Source of the DNA: Accumulibacter sp.
Lineage (GTDB): Bacteria; Pseudomonadota; Gammaproteobacteria; Burkholderiales; Rhodocyclaceae
Direction: 5' to 3'
Length of the DNA stretch: 5,903 bases
NCBI GenBank assembly: GCA_031264825.1
Contig: JAISDL010000116.1
Span: forward strand, 1 to 5,903
Both the position numbers and the translations under genes were made by a program. This document shows positions 1 to 5,781 of the stretch, piece by piece. Position 1 is the first letter of the stretch. The number at the start of each line of letters is the position of its first letter. Below the pieces are notes generated by a model, which worked only from the letters and a program-made list of their open reading frames with translations, ran no database searches and was not told where the DNA came from.

Positions 1-3000
1 TTTGCGCGGTGTCGATCGTAAGGTCGCGTCCGGCGGTACCGATGAGTTCGTGCGCGGCGCTGACCTGGCTTCCGGTGATTGCGAGGTCGCGTCCGGCGGA
101 GAGGGCGACGGTGTCGCCGGAGAGGAGCGTCGAGATCGCGGTGCGTTCTTCGCGGGTGTCGAGGCTTTCTCGGGTTCTTTTGGAGAGGAGTCCGCTTTTG
201 GTGCTTTTGTGCCAGCGTTCGGTGGCGGTCAGCGCTTCTCCGGCGGTGAGCGTCAGGTCGTTCCCGGCGACGAGCGTCAGTGCGCCGTCGGTTCCGATGT
301 TCGCGGCGCGGGCAGTCAGGTCGTTCCCGGAGACGAGCGTGAGTTCTCCATTCGCAAAGACGCTGCTGCCGACTTCGGTGGCGGTGGTTTCGTTCCAGCG
401 GTTGCCTTTGGTGCGCGTCGCGGCGGCGCTGCGTTCGGTGAGCGTTCCGAGCGTGAGATTGTTTCCTGCCGAGAGGAGCGTCGTTGCACTCGTGTTCGCT
501 TCGCCGATGCCTGCTTCGGAGGGGTTCTGCGCGGCGTTGACGACGACGGCGGCGTTGATCGTCAGGTCCTTCCCGGCGGCGACGACGAGCGTGCCGCCTG
601 CTCCGGTGACGGCAAGACTCGCGACGCGGTCGATGACGGTCTTTTCAACAGCGCCGTTCGCGCGTCGGCTTTCCTCAGGGCGGAAGCTTTGGTCGACGGT
701 GCTGCTCTGGATTCGAATGTCGCCTCCGGCGGTGGCGATCAGGCTGTTTTTTGCTTCGAATGTTCCGCCTTCTACTGTGAGGTCGTTCCCGGCCTGGAGG
801 AGCAGGTCTTCCCCACTGACGCGCCCTCGTGTGTTGGTGAGGTCTTCGGCGGCGAGCGCGAGGGTTTTTTGTGCGGTGATCGCGCCGCTCGTGGTGATTT
901 GTCCGCCGGCGGTGAGTTGGATATGTTCTCCTGAAATCCACGCGCCCTGGGGTGTGTTGTTGGCGGTGCCGTTGGCGGTGTTGTTGGCTTGGGCGTGGAG
1001 ATAGACTTGGGGGACGAGGACGGTGTGTGTCGTTCCGTCGGGGAGTGTGATCTCTCGTTCGACGAGCCAGACGAGGTCGGTGGTGAGCGCGGCGATTTGT
1101 TCCGGACTGAGCGCAACACCGGGGATGAGTTGCCATTCTTTGGCGTAGTCAATCCCGGCGTCCATGAGCGCGCGGTATTGGCTTTCGTCGTCGGCGTAAC
1201 TTTCGAGGAAGCGACGCCCGGTGAGTTGGGCGATTTGTTCGGTGATGAGCCTTTGTTCGTAGAGTCCGTCGCCGAGGCGCTTTTGCGTCGTGCCGGGGTC
1301 GAGTTGCATTTGCTGGAGCAGGTAGTCCGACCCGAGCCAGGTGCGGTAGTTGGCGAAGCGCGGGTCGGTTTCGATCAGCGGGCCGTCGGGGGTGAGATTG
1401 ATTCGGGTGAGGCCTTGGCCGGCGAGAAGGTGTCCGGGGAGTCTCGCGGCGGTATCGCTGGGTTCGACGACGGGCGCGGCGTTTTGCCGGATCGTTCGGT
1501 TGTCGATGCGGTCGGCAAAGTCTCCGGTGAGCGTTCCGCCGGCACTGAGGATCGCGGGGGCGGAGGCGATCAGCGTTTGTGTGCTTGAGGCCGAGATGGT
1601 CGTTCCGTGGCCTCGCCTGACCCAATGGACGACGCGGTTGGCGGTACTGGTGGTCGTCGTGCGGTAGAGTTCGGCGCCGGTGTTGGTGAGCGTCGTCCCC
1701 GTGAGGGACATGTCGCCGCCGCTTTGGATCGTGCTGTACGCGTTGCTGAGCGTGTCGGCGGCGATCACGACGTTTCCGCCGGCGGAAAGGACCGCCGCAG
1801 GGGTGTCGACGGTGATTTCGTCACGGACGGCGCTTTTTGTGGTGCTCAGGTAGTGGATGTAGTCGCATTCTTTGTCTCTGCAAGTTTGCGCGTAGGCCGT
1901 ACTTGGAACGCCTCGGTCGGTGAGCGTTTGCGCCATGACGGCGATGTGTTCGGGGTGTTGCGCTTCGATTCGGTCGAGCAGGAGATTCCAAACGTTACGA
2001 GTGTCTTCATAGACGCTTCGCGGTTGTCCGGTGATCAACGCTTCGAGTTCGGCGCGTTCGGCGGCGTCGAGGCTTTGTCCGCCACCGGCCAAGAGGTCGT
2101 CGATGATTCCGATGTATCGGTCGCGGACGAAGTCGCGCCAGTTGGAGGGACTCGTTTCTTTGATCGTCCAGCGGAATTGGAGTTCGGGGGCGTAGTCGAG
2201 GATTTCTCGCGCGCTCATCTGCGCGGTGTCGGGAAGCCCGTGGGCGATTTCGAATGCGGTCTTGCGGTTGGTGAGCGATGCGGTGTCGATCGTGAGCGCG
2301 CTTTGCGCTTCGATGACGGCGCTTGTGTTGTCGATCGCGTCGGCGCGTCCGCTCGCGCGCTGGGTCGCGTCGAGCGCGCCGCCGATGGCGAGGTCGCCGA
2401 GGCTCAGGATCAGCGCGCCGTCGGCGTTGGTGAGCGTTTTTACGCCAAGCTCGAGTGTCTCGCGCGCGGCAATGACGGGGGCGGTGTTTTGTTCGGGGTC
2501 GCCTTGGTTGGCGAGGTGTTCGGCTTCGATCGCGACGCGGTCGCCGTAGATGCGTCCCGAGGCGGTGTTGGCGAGCGTTTGGGCTTGAATCTGTGTCGCT
2601 TCTCCGTCGATCAGCCCTTGGTTGGCGAGACGTTCGGTTTGGATTCGGGCGGTGTGCGCGGCGGCAAGTTCGCCGGTCTCCTGGTTGTCGATGCGCGGGG
2701 CTTCGATCTGAAGGTCGTTCGTAGCGACGATGTGTCCGGCGTTTTCTATACGCCCTTCGGCGGTGAGCCGAATGTCGCCCGCTTGGGCGCCGAGTTCTCC
2801 GGCGTTTCTAACGCCGACGCCGGCTTCTGTAGCAATGAGGTGGATTTTGTTGGCGTACATGCCGCCTAAATAGGCGACGTCGATCGCGTATTCGGTCGGA
2901 GGGGTCGATGCTCCCGCAGGGTCGAGCGGGGTGATTTGGGCGGTGTCGATTTGTCCGCCGTCGATTCGGTTTCTTCCGGCAATCAGGTTGAGGGCATTGG

Positions 3001-3766
3001 CGTGGAGGGGGGCGGTGACTTTTATCGTGCGCGCGAGGAGGTCGGTGGCTTCGCTTTGCCGTGCGTCGAGTCCCTGCCCTTGGAGGGTGATCGTTCCGCC
3101 TTCGACGCGGTAGCCTTCGAGCGCGCCGTTACTTTGGTTGAGGAGCGGGGTTCCGGTGGTGAGTGTGTTGCGCGCGGCGTTGATGAAGCCGCAGCCGTCG
3201 CAGACGATTCCGGCGGGGTTGGCTACGATGACTTCGGCGCGCGTTCCGCCGACTTCGATGTAGCCTCTGAGTTGGCTGGGGGCGCTCGCGAGGACTTCGT
3301 TGAGGATGACGCGCGCGCTGCCGGAAGCGAGTTGGGGGTTGGCTTGTATCCATCCGCCGAGTTGCGTTTGCGCGGCCGTTCGGGCGTTGTTGAGGATGAC
3401 GCCGTTTTGTTGTACGTCGAATTGGCTGTAGTGGTTTCTTGAGACGCCCGCCGCGCTCGGCGTCTGGATGTTGACAAGGGGGACTCCGTTTCCCGTCTGT
3501 AAGATCACCGGCTGGGCACTCTGTACGCCGGGGCGGTAGGCGATGACTTGGGCTTCTGAGAGAGGGGGAAGAAGAGCGAGAAATGAAAATGCGCTCACGA
3601 GGATCGCATTCGGGAGTTTCCAGGGGGTGCCTTCGTGATCACGATGCTCAGGACTGGCTTTTTTTGAATCCTCGCCCGCGCTTGTGATTTTTTGGGCGAC
3701 CTTTGATGCGACTCCCTCTTGATCGTACGGCGCATTGAACAGAATCCGATGTTCGCCCCGGTTCAT
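1..3766 (-). CDS. Two-partner secretion exoprotein (TpsA; FhaB/CdiA-like filamentous hemagglutinin), 5' part
   Basis: This is a large surface or secreted beta-helical protein of the type exported through an outer-membrane TpsB pore and used for adhesion or contact-dependent inhibition. The frame is open for 1255 codons from ATG at 3766 to the window edge, so the C-terminus is missing. Residues 1-26 resemble a divergent extended signal peptide region (starts MNRGEHRILFN). A charged linker and a hydrophobic core at about 55-69 follow, with likely cleavage at SEA72/QVIA. The TPS domain carries NIQTP (99-103), SQFDV (114-118), NPAGI (183-187) and CDGCG (189-193). Beta-helix repeats follow, then a helical insertion (about 504-643) with C629 and C634. 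A conserved block at about 780-924 includes KRLGDG and LTGRRF. AGND/AGRD hemagglutinin repeats run from about 930 to the edge. The start has a good ribosome site. No TpsB gene lies immediately upstream, where dps sits. Whether this is an adhesin or a CdiA toxin carrier cannot be told without the C-terminus. Confidence 0.95.
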   Translation of the reverse strand, partial: MNRGEHRILFNAPYDQEGVASKVAQKITSAGEDSKKASPEHRDHEGTPWKLPNAILVSAFSFLALLPPLSEAQVIAYRPGVQSAQPVILQTGNGVPLVNIQTPSAAGVSRNHYSQFDVQQNGVILNNARTAAQTQLGGWIQANPQLASGSARVILNEVLASAPSQLRGYIEVGGTRAEVIVANPAGIVCDGCGFINAARNTLTTGTPLLNQSNGALEGYRVEGGTITLQGQGLDARQSEATDLLARTIKVTAPLHANALNLIAGRNRIDGGQIDTAQITPLDPAGASTPPTEYAIDVAYLGGMYANKIHLIATEAGVGVRNAGELGAQAGDIRLTAEGRIENAGHIVATNDLQIEAPRIDNQETGELAAAHTARIQTERLANQGLIDGEATQIQAQTLANTASGRIYGDRVAIEAEHLANQGDPEQNTAPVIAARETLELGVKTLTNADGALILSLGDLAIGGALDATQRASGRADAIDNTSAVIEAQSALTIDTASLTNRKTAFEIAHGLPDTAQMSAREILDYAPELQFRWTIKETSPSNWRDFVRDRYIGIIDDLLAGGGQSLDAAERAELEALITGQPRSVYEDTRNVWNLLLDRIEAQHPEHIAVMAQTLTDRGVPSTAYAQTCRDKECDYIHYLSTTKSAVRDEITVDTPAAVLSAGGNVVIAADTLSNAYSTIQSGGDMSLTGTTLTNTGAELYRTTTTSTANRVVHWVRRGHGTTISASSTQTLIASAPAILSAGGTLTGDFADRIDNRTIRQNAAPVVEPSDTAARLPGHLLAGQGLTRINLTPDGPLIETDPRFANYRTWLGSDYLLQQMQLDPGTTQKRLGDGLYEQRLITEQIAQLTGRRFLESYADDESQYRALMDAGIDYAKEWQLIPGVALSPEQIAALTTDLVWLVEREITLPDGTTHTVLVPQVYLHAQANNTANGTANNTPQGAWISGEHIQLTAGGQITTSGAITAQKTLALAAEDLTNTRGRVSGEDLLLQAGNDLTVEGGTFEAKNSLIATAGGDIRIQSSTVDQSFRPEESRRANGAVEKTVIDRVASLAVTGAGGTLVVAAGKDLTINAAVVVNAAQNPSEAGIGEANTSATTLLSAGNNLTLGTLTERSAAATRTKGNRWNETTATEVGSSVFANGELTLVSGNDLTARAANIGTDGALTLVAGNDLTLTAGEALTATERWHKSTKSGLLSKRTRESLDTREERTAISTLLSGDTVALSAGRDLAITGSQVSAAHELIGTAGRDLTIDTAQ

Positions 3767-3771
3767 GATAG

Positions 3772-3777
3772 CCCCTT
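3772..3777 (-). promoter_or_regulatory. Ribosome binding site of the TpsA gene
   Basis: The minus strand reads AAGGGG, five bases before the ATG at 3766. It decides the start, because the frame stays open upstream without another well-spaced ATG. The other nearby ATG, at 3780, is in a different frame and stops after five codons (M K G L S), overlapping the true start as ATGA. Confidence 0.7.
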
Positions 3778-3877
3778 CATTTTTTTGTTCAATCAATGAA
3801 ATTTCGGATAGCTTAATCCTCTTCAGATGGAAAAGGCAATATGAAAATGGGAGTTTTTAGCTCCTTTCAGAGCGTCC

Positions 3878-3894
3878 CGGCGGCTTCGCCGCCG
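3878..3894. repeat. Perfect 7-bp hairpin with TTC loop
   Basis: CGGCGGC (3878-3884) and GCCGCCG (3888-3894) form a perfect stem around TTC. The same GC-TTC-GC apex recurs in the hairpin at 4045-4059. It lies in the transcribed or promoter-proximal region upstream of the TpsA gene. No T-tract follows on either strand, so it is not a classical terminator. Confidence 0.6.
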
Positions 3895-3921
3895 CGGATA
3901 AGCTTTGAACCACCGATCGGG

Positions 3922-4003
3922 AACCCCTCCCCATCCCTCCCCTTATCAGGGGAGGGAGTCACGCATCTCCCCTCCCTGACAAGGGAGAGGCCGGGGGTGG
4001 GTT
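3922..4003. repeat. Composite palindromic repeat of two mirror-image hairpin modules (BIME-like)
   Basis: Module one (3922-3959) contains a 10-bp perfect stem, TCCCTCCCCT (3934-3943) with AGGGGAGGGA (3948-3957), around a TATC loop. Module two (3965-4003) contains CTCCCT (3972-3977) with AGGGAG (3982-3987) around GACA. The reverse complement of module two aligns closely with module one, including the AACCC end and the run into the loop. The whole is therefore an imperfect inverted pair of hairpins. That architecture resembles bacterial interspersed mosaic (REP/BIME) elements and the G/C-rich dispersed repeats common in proteobacteria. Its family cannot be assigned from one copy. Confidence 0.65.
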
Positions 4004-4108
4004 TCAGGAATCAGATGTCAGGAGACGGGAGACAGATTATTTTCCGGCGCTTCGCGCCGCATATTTCTCTGTCTCCTGACATCTGTCTCCTGTCTCCTGA
4101 TCCCTGAA
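4003..4108. mobile_element. MITE-like element, 106 bp, with 12-bp terminal inverted repeats
   Basis: The ends are TTCAGGAATCAG (4003-4014) and CTGATCCCTGAA (4097-4108), which are reverse complements with one mismatch. Inside, the arms stay complementary over roughly 25 bases (GTCAGGAGAC and GGGAGACAGA on the left, tandem GTCTCCTG units on the right), with about 7 bases unpaired. The centre is a perfect 6-bp hairpin, CGGCGC-TTC-GCGCCG (4045-4059). The element has no coding capacity. No clear target-site duplication is visible, and its left end shares a base with the neighbouring repeat module. It could be a non-autonomous mobile element or a REP-type repeat. Confidence 0.55.
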
Positions 4109-4109
4109 C

Positions 4110-4149
4110 CGGCGCGCCCGCCGACCGGTTCCGGCCTTCGGGCGCGCCG
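4110..4149 (-). terminator. Perfect 11-bp inverted repeat downstream of dps, possible terminator
   Basis: CGGCGCGCCCG (4110-4120) is perfectly complementary to CGGGCGCGCCG (4139-4149), with an 18-base loop that contains CCGGTTCCGG. A competing small hairpin, GCC-TTCG-GGC (4134-4143), overlaps the right arm. The structure lies 22 bases beyond the dps stop codon, where the operon transcript should end. It lacks the T-tract of an intrinsic terminator, so it may instead be a 3'-end stabiliser or another repeat. Each arm carries a GGCGCGCC octamer. Confidence 0.35.
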
Positions 4150-4171
4150 CGTTTACGACTGCGAGGCTTTT

Positions 4172-4666
4172 TCAGCTTTCCATGAGGCTGCGAAGCATCC
4201 ACGCGGTCTTTTCATGCACCTGCAGGCGCTGCGTCAGGAAATCTGCCGTCGGCTGATCGTTGGCCGCGTCCGCGACCGAGAACAGTTTGCGCGCGGTGCG
4301 CGCCGTCGATTCCTGCGCGTCGAGCAGAAGCCTGACCATTTCCATCGCTTCGGGAACGCCTTCGACTTCCTTGATCGTCGTCAGTTTGGCGAATTCCTTG
4401 TACGAACCCGGCGCCGGATAACCCAGCGCGCGGATGCGTTCCGCGATGGTGTCGAGCGCGCCCCATTGTTCGGTGTATTGATCCATGAACATCTGGTGCA
4501 GCGTGTTGAACATCGGGCCGGTAACGTTCCAGTGGAAATTGTGCGTCATCATGTAAAGCGAATAGCTGTCGGCAAGCAGGGCAGAGAGCCCTTGCGCGAT
4601 TTTTTCGCGTTCTTCTTCGCCGATGCCGATGCTGATTGAAACCGGATTTCCTTTTTTCTTGCTCAT
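4172..4666 (-). CDS. dps: Dps-family ferritin-like protein (DNA protection during starvation)
   Basis: Dps proteins form cytoplasmic 12-subunit shells that oxidise Fe(II) with hydrogen peroxide, store the ferric core, and often bind DNA, limiting Fenton damage. This 164-residue protein has the usual length. The signature segment runs from T41-H-N-F-H-W-N to A75-E-R, with likely ferroxidase residues H45, H57, D72 and E76. Against E. coli Dps, the position of D67 is M61, with D62 next to it. The C-terminal motif VHEKTAWMLRS is typical of the proteobacterial subgroup. The N-terminus is short and starts MSKKK, so DNA binding through a lysine tail is possible but unproven. The start is supported by AAGGAG seven bases upstream. 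It lies 23 bases after the ZIP transporter gene on the same strand, consistent with one operon. Confidence 0.95.
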   Translation of the reverse strand: MSKKKGNPVSISIGIGEEEREKIAQGLSALLADSYSLYMMTHNFHWNVTGPMFNTLHQMFMDQYTEQWGALDTIAERIRALGYPAPGSYKEFAKLTTIKEVEGVPEAMEMVRLLLDAQESTARTARKLFSVADAANDQPTADFLTQRLQVHEKTAWMLRSLMES

Positions 4667-4673
4667 TCTTGCT

Positions 4674-4679
4674 CTCCTT
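4674..4679 (-). promoter_or_regulatory. Ribosome binding site of dps
   Basis: The minus strand reads AAGGAG, seven bases before the ATG at 4666. It lies inside the 23-base gap after the ZIP gene, so dps has its own strong translation start within the shared transcript. Confidence 0.85.
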
Positions 4680-4689
4680 CGTCAAAAAA

Positions 4690-5604
4690 TCACCCCAACG
4701 CGGTGTCCATCACCATCATCAGAGCGAAACCTATCATCAAACCCAGCGTTGCCGAGGTCTGGTGTCCATTCCGATGTGTCTCCGGAATGATTTCGTGCGA
4801 TACGACAAAAATCATCGCTCCGCCCGCGAGGCCCAGCCCGACCGGGTAGGCCAGCGGCAGACCGCTTGACAGCGCGACGCCGATCGGCGCGCCGAGAAGT
4901 TCAAGCACACCCGTCGCCGCCGAGATCACGACGGCCGCACCCGGTGTAAGCCCCGCGGCACGAAGCGCCAGCGCGACCGCGAGGCCCTCGGGAATATCCT
5001 GCAATGCGATTGCCGTCGTCAATGGAAGGCCGATACCCATGTCGCCTTGCGAAAAACCGACGCCGATCGCCATGCCTTCAGGCAGATTATGTACCGCAAT
5101 GGCAAAAACAAACAAGCATATGCGGTCGTAACGTTCGTAACCCAAGCCGCTGGGACCCGATTTCGCGTGCTCGTGCGGAAGAAAGGATTCGATTCCGAGC
5201 ATCAGAAAAACGCCGAGAAACATTCCGAGAACGACGACGGCGGCACCCGCCCCCTTGCCGCCCATGTGCAACGCGCCGGCTTCGAGTCCCGGTAAAAGCA
5301 GCGAAAACACGCCGGCGGCGAGCATCATTCCCGCGGCGCCGCCCAAAAGCGCGTCTTCGACACGCTGCGGCAGGGCGCGCAACGCCATCGCGGGGACGGC
5401 GCCGACGCTCGTCGCGACGAGACCGGCGAGTCCGCCGAGGAAGGCGAAACGCAGCCCCGAAATCGCCTCGCCCGACAATATCCGCGCGCCGGTCATCCCG
5501 ATCATGACCACGACAGACAAAAGGGCCAACGTGAGTCCGGCGGCGGCAAAGGCGTGTTTCAACACGTAGTCGAGGGTGCGCGTCTCGTTCCTGAAAAACC
5601 GCAT
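4690..5604 (-). CDS. ZIP-family divalent metal transporter (GufA/ZupT-like)
   Basis: ZIP proteins are inner-membrane carriers that usually move Zn(II), Fe(II) or Mn(II) into the cytoplasm. This 304-residue protein is hydrophobic with about eight membrane segments. It has the paired metal-site motifs HNLPEG (172-177) and QDIPEG (202-207), E235 in the next helix, and SHEIIPETH (269-277). A short loop with HEH (144-146) precedes the first motif. The QDIPEG form suits the GufA branch better than eukaryotic ZIPs. The frame is open 55 codons further upstream, to an ATG at 5769. I chose the ATG at 5604 because it follows AAGGAG by six bases, while the extra stretch is charged, unlike any ZIP N-terminus, and encoded by the hairpin-forming leader. 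It probably forms an operon with dps. Metal specificity and direction of transport cannot be read from the sequence. Confidence 0.93.
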   Translation of the reverse strand: MRFFRNETRTLDYVLKHAFAAAGLTLALLSVVVMIGMTGARILSGEAISGLRFAFLGGLAGLVATSVGAVPAMALRALPQRVEDALLGGAAGMMLAAGVFSLLLPGLEAGALHMGGKGAGAAVVVLGMFLGVFLMLGIESFLPHEHAKSGPSGLGYERYDRICLFVFAIAVHNLPEGMAIGVGFSQGDMGIGLPLTTAIALQDIPEGLAVALALRAAGLTPGAAVVISAATGVLELLGAPIGVALSSGLPLAYPVGLGLAGGAMIFVVSHEIIPETHRNGHQTSATLGLMIGFALMMVMDTALG

Positions 5605-5610
5605 CAAAAG

Positions 5611-5616
5611 CTCCTT
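5611..5616 (-). promoter_or_regulatory. Ribosome binding site of the ZIP gene
   Basis: The minus strand reads AAGGAG, six bases before the ATG at 5604. It sets the start of the transporter at 5604 rather than at the upstream in-frame ATG at 5769. It lies only four bases after the proximal leader hairpin, so that structure could affect ribosome access. Confidence 0.85.
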
Positions 5617-5620
5617 GGTA

Positions 5621-5654
5621 CCCGGCAAAAAGTAAAACCCACCTTTTTGCCGGG
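5621..5654 (-). promoter_or_regulatory. Leader hairpin 2: 12-bp perfect stem before the ZIP gene
   Basis: CCCGGCAAAAAG (5621-5632) and CTTTTTGCCGGG (5643-5654) pair perfectly around a 10-base loop. The loop reads GTGGGTTTTA on the minus strand. The stem ends four bases before the Shine-Dalgarno of the ZIP gene. The A and T runs are inside the stem and no T-tract follows on the minus strand, so it is not a standard terminator for the operon. It may be a regulatory RNA hairpin, a stabilising 5' structure, or a dispersed repeat. Confidence 0.6.
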
Positions 5655-5662
5655 TTGATTTG

Positions 5663-5687
5663 GGTTTGAAGGGACCACCTTCAAACC
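5663..5687 (-). promoter_or_regulatory. Leader hairpin 1: 10-bp perfect stem
   Basis: GGTTTGAAGG (5663-5672) and CCTTCAAACC (5678-5687) pair perfectly around a 5-base loop, TGGTC on the minus strand. It lies eight bases upstream of hairpin 2. On the minus strand both hairpins carry AAGGTGG at the 5' side of the loop, and a GGTTTTAC motif occurs once before hairpin 1 and once within hairpin 2. This hints at a duplicated recognition element. Confidence 0.55.
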
Positions 5688-5751
5688 ATGTAAAACCAAC
5701 ACCAAACCAGTCCGGCCTTGGGATTCTCTTGTTTCTCTTACTTCCCCTTCC

Positions 5752-5781
5752 ACTATAAGCAATCGCCAAATGAATTGTGAA
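5752..5781 (-). promoter_or_regulatory. Candidate sigma70 promoter of the ZIP-dps operon
   Basis: On the minus strand a -35 box TTCACA (5776-5781) and a -10 box TATAGT (5752-5757) are 18 bases apart, each one mismatch from consensus. Transcription would start near 5744, giving a leader of about 140 bases that includes both hairpins. The region is clearly more AT-rich than the flanking genes. Confidence 0.5.

Larger units (their letters stand above)
3781..4171. other. Gene-free region rich in palindromic repeats
   Basis: No coding sequence is supported in these 390 bases. The 88-codon plus-strand frame at 3841-4107 is just a translation of repeats. The right two thirds hold four palindromic structures, listed separately. 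The left third (about 3781-3865) is AT-richer and should contain the promoter of the TpsA gene. The best candidate there is a TTGCCT box with TAAGCT 18 bases downstream on the minus strand, which is too weak to call. Confidence 0.7.

Noticed and set aside
240..340. Recurrent CGTTCCCGG-GACGAGCGT units suggesting a tandem or CRISPR-like array
   Set aside because: The units are imperfect, irregularly spaced and in codon phase. They encode the LVAGND-type hemagglutinin repeats.
2..2869. Long plus-strand ORFs of 310, 199 and 420 codons
   Set aside because: They are exactly codon-antiparallel to the TpsA frame, have Gly/Val/Asp-rich composition without domains, and mirror its repeats. The minus-strand protein has clear TPS motifs.
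3763..3780. Five-codon upstream ORF overlapping the TpsA start as ATGA
   Set aside because: It has no ribosome site of its own, since the only purine run lies inside it and serves the TpsA start.
3841..4107. 88-codon plus-strand ORF
   Set aside because: It is a translation of the palindromic repeats, rich in Pro and Ser, with no domain and no ribosome site.
4212..4685. ORFs overlapping dps in other frames on both strands (4212-4685 minus, 4214-4639 plus)
   Set aside because: They are out-of-frame shadows of a clear Dps gene and have Arg-rich low-complexity translations.
4690..5769. 359-residue version of the ZIP transporter starting at 5769
   Set aside because: The extra 55 residues are encoded by the hairpin leader and overlap the promoter region. 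The ATG at 5604 has a strong Shine-Dalgarno and gives a normal ZIP N-terminus.
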